A model generated the notes under the pieces. That model saw only the letters and a list, made by a program, of their open reading frames with translations. It was not told the origin of the DNA and did no database searches. A stretch of 31,909 nt of DNA from an uncultured Spongiibacteraceae bacterium (GTDB taxonomy: Bacteria > Pseudomonadota > Gammaproteobacteria > Pseudomonadales > CAMLJR01): NCBI GenBank assembly GCA_946480345.1, contig CAMLJR010000012.1, positions 1 to 31,909 on the forward strand, given 5' to 3'. The position numbers and the translations under genes were made by a program. Below, piece after piece: positions 27,536 through 31,909 of this stretch (position 1 is the stretch's first letter; every line of letters starts with the position of its first letter).

Positions 27536-27552
27536 CGGTGGACCATCCACCG
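27536..27552 (+). other. Stem-loop at the 5' end of the rpsU leader
   Basis: CGGTGGA and TCCACCG form a perfect 7-base stem with a 3-base loop, beginning about 4 bases after the predicted transcript start and followed by TTCCTTATTATT. It could stabilise the 5' end, attenuate transcription weakly, or be a site for feedback by S21. Confidence 0.55.
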
Positions 27553-27583
27553 TTCCTTATTATTGCAACTGCGGATCAGAAAC

Positions 27584-27799
27584 ATGCCCTCAGTAAAACT
27601 GAAAGACAACGAGCCGTTCGACGTAGCACTGCGCCGTTTCAAACGTTCCTGTGAAAAAGCCGGTGTTCTCGCCGAAGTTCGTCGTCGCGAGTTTTATGAA
27701 AAGCCCACCACCGTACGCAAGCGCGAAGCTGCTTCCGCTGTTAAACGCCACCTGAAAAAACTTCAGCGCGAAGCTAAAAAACTGCAGCGTCCGTTCTAA
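27584..27799 (+). CDS. rpsU: 30S ribosomal protein bS21
   Basis: A 71-residue, strongly basic protein, the full normal length for bS21. It begins [20 protein letters not shown] and carries [16 protein letters not shown] and [11 protein letters not shown]; the C-terminus is Lys/Arg-rich. bS21 sits beside the anti-Shine-Dalgarno end of 16S rRNA and assists initiation. The ATG at 27584 has only a weak purine element (GGAT...AGA) upstream. It heads the macromolecular-synthesis operon and diverges from tsaD, the arrangement known from E. coli and Pseudomonas. Confidence 0.98.
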   Translation: MPSVKLKDNEPFDVALRRFKRSCEKAGVLAEVRRREFYEKPTTVRKREAASAVKRHLKKLQREAKKLQRPF

Positions 27800-27818
27800 T
27801 CTCGGATCGTCATCCTTC

Positions 27819-28271
27819 ATGGCCGACTTTACGCTGAAAGCACGTCTCACCGACGCGATGAAAGCGGCCATGCGAGCGCAAGAAAAGGATCGCCTCAGCG
27901 CGATCCGCATGATTCTGGCCGACATCAAACGTATTGAAGTTGACGAGCGCATCGAAGTCGATGACGCCCGCGCTCTGCTTGTGCTCGACAAAATCGCCAA
28001 GCAGCGCCGCGACTCTATCAATCAATTCAGCAATGCCGGTCGCAGCGATCTCGCCGATAAAGAAGCGCAAGAGCTGAAGGTTGTCGAAGAGTTTCTCCCG
28101 CAACCGTTCAGCGATGCCGAAATCGCCGCGCTGATCGATCGCGCGATTGCCGAAACGGGCGCTACCGGCGCCGCGGACATGGGCAAAGTGATGGCGATCA
28201 TCAAACCAGCCGCGCAAGGCCGCACCGATATGGCGGCAGTCAGCAAGCTGGTCAAGGCTCGCCTCGGCTAA
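27819..28271 (+). CDS. yqeY: GatB/YqeY domain-containing protein
   Basis: A 150-residue helical protein matching the YqeY family, related to the tail domain of GatB that contacts tRNA in amidotransferases. Typical features: L-K-A-R-L-T-D-A-M-K-A-A-M-R, R-L-S-A-I-R-M-I-L-A-D-I-K, K-Q-R-R-D-S-I, V-V-E-E-F-L-P-Q-P, and a C-terminal G-K-V-M-A-I-I-K. A free-standing role is not defined; tRNA-related function is inferred from the domain. It sits 19 bases after rpsU, as in Pseudomonas; E. coli lacks a gene here. The ribosome site is weak. Confidence 0.93.
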   Translation: MADFTLKARLTDAMKAAMRAQEKDRLSAIRMILADIKRIEVDERIEVDDARALLVLDKIAKQRRDSINQFSNAGRSDLADKEAQELKVVEEFLPQPFSDAEIAALIDRAIAETGATGAADMGKVMAIIKPAAQGRTDMAAVSKLVKARLG

Positions 28272-28295
28272 AACAAACCGCCCACACTTTCGGGT

Positions 28296-28323
28296 CGCGC
28301 ATAGGCGAAACCGGCCATGCGCG
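28296..28323 (+). other. Inverted repeat in the yqeY-dnaG gap
   Basis: CGCGCAT (28296-28302) and ATGCGCG (28317-28323) can form a 7-base stem with a 14-base loop in the 105-base gap before dnaG. E. coli has a partial terminator between rpsU and dnaG that keeps primase low. This element has the right position, but no T run follows. Confidence 0.45.
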
Positions 28324-28376
28324 CTAAAGTGACGCCTCCCATTATCAGCAGTCCTAACTCTTAAAAAAGCACGCTA

Positions 28377-30209
28377 ATGGCCGGTCGCATTCCGCAAGCA
28401 TTTATCGATGACCTGCTGGAACGGGTCGATATCGTCGAAGTCATCGACCGCCGCGTGCCGCTGAAAAAAAGCGGCCGCAACTACACCGCCCGCTGTCCGT
28501 TTCACGACGAAAAAACCCCCTCATTCAGCGTCAGCCCGGATAAACAATTTTTCTATTGCTTCGGCTGCGGTGCGGGAGGCAATGCACTCGGGTTCGTGAT
28601 GGATTACGACCGCGTCGATTTTCCGCGCGCCGTCGAAACGCTCGCGAGCCTTGCCGGCCTCGAAGTACCACGCGAAGAACAGCCCGAGCAGGTCACGCGT
28701 CAACAGGAACGCCAGCGCGATCTCTATCAAATTCTCGAAGCCGCAGCCCGTTATTACCGCGAGCAGCTGCGCCATCATCCGCAATCACAGCGCGCCGTCG
28801 AGTATCTGAAAGGCCGCGGATTGAGCGGCACCATCGCACGCGACTTCGGCATCGGCTTCGCCCCGCCGGGCTGGGACAACCTGCTGCAAACGCTCGGTAA
28901 AAACGAAAGCGAGCGCAAACTGCTGCTCGACAGCGGGATGCTCGTCGTTAAAGAAGAAGACAACAAAAGCTACGACCGCTTTCGCGATCGCATCATGTTT
29001 CCGATCGTCGACAGCCGCGGCCGTGTAATCGCTTTCGGCGGCCGAGTGCTGAACAACGACAAGCCGAAATATCTGAACTCGCCGGAAACGGCCATTTTCC
29101 ATAAAGGTCGCGAGCTCTACGGCTTGTATCAGGCGCGCAAGGCGGTACGACATCTGCAGCGCCTGGTCGTCGTTGAAGGTTATATGGATGTCGTCGCGCT
29201 GGCGCAGTTCGGGATTCCGTATGCAGTCGCGACGCTAGGCACTGCAACGAGTACCGAGCATCTGCAAAAGGTTTTCCGGCTCTGCTCCGAAGTCGTGTTC
29301 TGCTTCGACGGCGACAATGCCGGCAGGCAAGCTGCTCGCCGCGCGCTTGAATCGGCGTTACCGGTCATGGAAGACGGCCGACAAGCACGCTTCTTATTTC
29401 TCCCCGAAGGAGAAGACCCCGACAGCCTCGTCCGCGCCGAAGGTACGGCGGCGTTCGAACGTCGCCTCGACTCCGCTCAACCTCTGGCGGACTACCTGTT
29501 CGATTCGATCGGCGAAGATATCGATCAAAACAGCCTGGAAGGTCGCGCCCGTCTCAGCAAACTCGCCGCACCGCTGATCGGTAAGTTACCCGAGGGCGTC
29601 TTCAAGCAGCTGATGCTACAAGCGCTCGCGCAACGCACCGGCTTAAGCAGCGAGAAGTTGACTTCGCTACTGCACGCGGAACCCGTTGCCGCAACGCAAC
29701 CCGCTTCAACACAAGAGTTTGCGCCGCGCCAGCGTCGTCCACTGCCGCCGCGCACCGAAATTCGACGCAATCCAGTGCTGTATGCGACCGGACTTTTATT
29801 GCTCCACCCCCGTCTCGCGCAACGAGCACCCGAACCGAGCCAGCTCGGTCATCTCGATGGCGACGCAGCCGCACTGCTGAGAGATCTGCTCGACTTACTC
29901 CATAAGCGACCAGAAGCAAACACTCACGTACTGCTCGGCCACTGGTACGACGAACCATGGCGCCATCACGTCGAAGAAGCGTTCAATCAGGTCAGCCTGC
30001 TACTCGAAAACGTCGATCAACTGAACCTTGCAACCGAGGAAGGTGTCGAATCCGAGCTGACGGATACCCTCCGCCGACTTGAACAAACTCACGTTGAATT
30101 TCAATTAGATGCGCTGTTCGACAAACTTCAGCACGCGGGCTACGCTGAGCTCAGCCCCGAAGAAAAGCAACAACTCACCCAGTTGCTTTCACATAAACAC
30201 GGGAAATAG
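28377..30209 (+). CDS. dnaG: DNA primase
   Basis: A 610-residue primase that makes RNA primers for replication with DnaB helicase. The N-terminal zinc finger has Cys40, His43, Cys61 and Cys64 (R-C-P-F-H and Y-C-F-G-C-G). The TOPRIM core shows F-G-G-R-V, V-V-E-G-Y-M-D-V-V-A-L with the catalytic Glu, and C-F-D-G-D-N-A-G with the Asp pair. The C-terminal DnaB-binding part starts after a Pro/Arg/Gln-rich linker near residues 440-460. No convincing ribosome site precedes the ATG, in line with the low synthesis known for DnaG. Confidence 0.97.
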   Translation: MAGRIPQAFIDDLLERVDIVEVIDRRVPLKKSGRNYTARCPFHDEKTPSFSVSPDKQFFYCFGCGAGGNALGFVMDYDRVDFPRAVETLASLAGLEVPREEQPEQVTRQQERQRDLYQILEAAARYYREQLRHHPQSQRAVEYLKGRGLSGTIARDFGIGFAPPGWDNLLQTLGKNESERKLLLDSGMLVVKEEDNKSYDRFRDRIMFPIVDSRGRVIAFGGRVLNNDKPKYLNSPETAIFHKGRELYGLYQARKAVRHLQRLVVVEGYMDVVALAQFGIPYAVATLGTATSTEHLQKVFRLCSEVVFCFDGDNAGRQAARRALESALPVMEDGRQARFLFLPEGEDPDSLVRAEGTAAFERRLDSAQPLADYLFDSIGEDIDQNSLEGRARLSKLAAPLIGKLPEGVFKQLMLQALAQRTGLSSEKLTSLLHAEPVAATQPASTQEFAPRQRRPLPPRTEIRRNPVLYATGLLLLHPRLAQRAPEPSQLGHLDGDAAALLRDLLDLLHKRPEANTHVLLGHWYDEPWRHHVEEAFNQVSLLLENVDQLNLATEEGVESELTDTLRRLEQTHVEFQLDALFDKLQHAGYAELSPEEKQQLTQLLSHKHGK

Positions 30210-30277
30210 TGCCCTGCGGGCATTGCAAATGACACTCCGACACCCCACTTACCTAGCCGGCCATTTCCCGCTTGAGT

Positions 30278-30314
30278 TATAATGGCGGGCTAAATTTTTA
30301 ACCCTTTACAAGGG
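30278..30314 (+). promoter_or_regulatory. rpoD-proximal -10 element and ribosome-site hairpin
   Basis: A perfect TATAAT at 30278-30283 lies 40 bases before rpoD; no good -35 is seen 16-18 bases upstream. Further on, CCCTT (30302-30306) and AAGGG (30310-30314) form a 5-base stem whose 3' arm is the rpoD ribosome site. Upstream, TGCCC/GGGCA (30210-30222) is a short stem right after dnaG without a T run. Confidence 0.45.
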
Positions 30315-30322
30315 AAAACAGC

Positions 30323-31909
30323 ATGAGTGATACGGAACAGCAGCAATCCCGGCTCAAAGAACTTATTGCCAAAGGCAAAGAGCAGGGATTTCTGACTTAC
30401 GCAGAGGTCAACGATCATCTGCCGGAAGATATCTCAGACCCCGAACAGGTCGAAGATATTATCCAGATGATTAACGATCTCGGCATTCAGGTGTTCGAAG
30501 AAGCACCTGACGCAGATACTCTGCTGCTCGCCGACAACGAATCCCCAGACGATATTGCAGCCGCCGAAGCCGCTGCTGCGCTCGCCGCTGTCGAAACCGA
30601 AGCCGGCCGCACCACCGACCCAGTACGTATGTACATGCGTGAAATGGGCACCGTCGAATTGCTCACGCGCGAAGGCGAAATCGTCATCGCCAAGCGCATA
30701 GAAGAAGGCATTCGCGAGCTAATGGCCGCGCTCGCCTTCTTTCCCGGAACGGTAAAAAATCTGCTCGATGAGTACGACAAGGTAGGACCGGAAGGTCGTC
30801 GCCTGGGCGACATTCTCGTCGGTTATCTCGACCCGGTTGAGCAAGTTGCGCCGCCGACTGAAGAAATCCCGATCGAGGAAGAAGCCGCAGCCGAAGAGGA
30901 AGAAACCGAAGGCGCGAGTGACGAAGAAGAAAGCACCGAGAACGGCCCCGATCCGGAAGAAGCACGCATTCGCTTTACCGCATTGCGCGATCAGTACGAA
31001 AAAGTCGAAAAGTCGATCAAGAAAAATGGCCGTTACAGCAAACAGACCGCGAAGGAACTGGTGCAACTCGGCGAAGTATTTAAATTCTTCAAGCTGACAC
31101 CACGCACATTCGATCCGCTGACCGCTCGTGTGCGCGACACGCTCACTACGATTCGCGAACTCGAAAAAGAAATCATGCAAATTTGCGTGCGCGAAAGCGG
31201 CATGGATCGCAAGCAGTTCATTCGCGATTTCCAAGGCAGCGAATCGAATCCGGAATGGGTTGAAAAACACATCGCTGCACGCAAAGGCTATTCGAGCAAG
31301 CTCAATCAAAATAAAGATCGCATTCTGTCGGTGCAACAGCGCGTCAAACAGATCGAGGCAGAAACCGATCTTACGATCGCCGATATCAAAGAAATCAATC
31401 GCCGCATGTCGATCGGCGAAGCGCGCGCACGCCGTGCGAAAAAAGAAATGGTCGAAGCTAACCTTCGCCTCGTTATTTCTATCGCGAAAAAATACACCAA
31501 CCGCGGTTTGCAATTCCTCGATCTGATTCAGGAAGGCAATATCGGCTTGATGAAAGCGGTTGATAAATTCGAATACCGTCGCGGCTATAAATTCTCGACG
31601 TACGCGACCTGGTGGATTCGTCAGGCAATTACCCGTTCAATCGCGGATCAAGCGCGCACAATTCGTATTCCAGTTCACATGATCGAAACGATCAACAAGC
31701 TGAACCGTATTTCGCGACAAATGCTCCAGGAAATGGGACGCGAGCCGACGCCGGAAGAACTCGGTGAACGCATGGAAATGCCCGAAGACAAAGTGCGCAA
31801 GGTTTTGAAAATCGCGAAAGAGCCGATCTCGATGGAAACACCGATTGGCGATGACGAAGATTCGCACTTGGGTGATTTCATCGAAGACACGACAATTGCA
31901 TCGCCAATC
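30323..31909 (+). CDS. rpoD: Primary sigma factor RpoD (sigma70), 3' end outside the window
   Basis: The first 529 codons are present and the frame is still open at the window end. Region 1.1 (about residues 1-80) starts [11 protein letters not shown]; region 1.2 has [12 protein letters not shown] from residue 99. A very acidic, Glu-rich stretch lies at about 182-213 in the non-conserved region. Region 2 shows [27 protein letters not shown] and [15 protein letters not shown], the core-binding and -10 recognition segments. Region 3 follows; region 4 is missing. The ATG at 30323 has AAGGG at 30310-30314. It is the last gene of the rpsU-dnaG-rpoD operon, with its own possible internal promoter. 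Confidence 0.97.
   Translation, partial: MSDTEQQQSRLKELIAKGKEQGFLTYAEVNDHLPEDISDPEQVEDIIQMINDLGIQVFEEAPDADTLLLADNESPDDIAAAEAAAALAAVETEAGRTTDPVRMYMREMGTVELLTREGEIVIAKRIEEGIRELMAALAFFPGTVKNLLDEYDKVGPEGRRLGDILVGYLDPVEQVAPPTEEIPIEEEAAAEEEETEGASDEEESTENGPDPEEARIRFTALRDQYEKVEKSIKKNGRYSKQTAKELVQLGEVFKFFKLTPRTFDPLTARVRDTLTTIRELEKEIMQICVRESGMDRKQFIRDFQGSESNPEWVEKHIAARKGYSSKLNQNKDRILSVQQRVKQIEAETDLTIADIKEINRRMSIGEARARRAKKEMVEANLRLVISIAKKYTNRGLQFLDLIQEGNIGLMKAVDKFEYRRGYKFSTYATWWIRQAITRSIADQARTIRIPVHMIETINKLNRISRQMLQEMGREPTPEELGERMEMPEDKVRKVLKIAKEPISMETPIGDDEDSHLGDFIEDTTIASPI

Noticed and set aside
27372..27642. N-terminal extension of tsaD of about 90 residues
   Set aside because: The extension crosses the rpsU promoter, leader and start codon, and the conserved I-E-T-S-C would be far from its usual position near the N-terminus.

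Overview
The window is ordinary-looking chromosomal core sequence from a gammaproteobacterium. From recalled knowledge of the Pseudomonas aeruginosa chromosome, the order coq7, osmC-like, crp/vfr, trpC-D-G-E, gph, rpe ... murU, amgK, lptD, surA, pdxA, rsmA, apaG, apaH, prkA(yeaG), yeaH, spoVR(ycgB), cca, folK, folB, tsaD, rpsU, yqeY, dnaG, rpoD closely parallels one stretch of that genome. The CRP protein resembles Pseudomonas Vfr and the MurU/AmgK recycling pair is present. I infer Pseudomonadales or a close relative such as the Cellvibrio group. Genus cannot be fixed from the sequence alone.

Layout. (1) Positions 1-1077 are one open frame. It starts as a cytosine-5 DNA methyltransferase (PCQGFS motif) and switches near position 147 into the last strand of a histidine-kinase ATPase domain followed by two receiver domains. 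This is either a chimeric junction (assembly or deletion) or an unusual fusion. (2) 1097-3422: coq7, then a VOC protein and an OsmC-like protein on the minus strand, divergent from crp. (3) 3495-9016, minus strand: rpe-gph, then trpE-trpG-trpD-trpC. A good sigma70-type promoter just after gph precedes a 22-codon leader peptide ending W-R-W and mutually exclusive stems, which looks like a tryptophan attenuator. (4) 9075-11915: a DUF3530-like exported protein, then amgK-murU for cell-wall sugar recycling. (5) 12104-19110, plus strand: lptD-surA-pdxA-rsmA-apaG-apaH, mostly overlapping or nearly so, covering outer-membrane biogenesis, pyridoxal phosphate synthesis, 16S rRNA methylation and Ap4A hydrolysis. 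(6) 19111-24261: an AT-rich upstream region with a stationary-phase-type -10, then prkA-yeaH-spoVR. (7) 24303-27372: cca on plus, tsaD-folB-folK on minus. (8) 27584 to the end: the macromolecular-synthesis operon rpsU-yqeY-dnaG-rpoD, with rpoD cut by the window end.

I see no insertion sequence, prophage, CRISPR array, tRNA or rRNA. The parts most worth a second look are the methyltransferase/kinase junction, the trpE leader, the structured non-coding segments (prkA-yeaH gap, yqeY-dnaG gap, rpsU and rpoD leaders), the cca protein lacking its HD motif, and the missing plsY and glpE relative to the usual neighbourhood.
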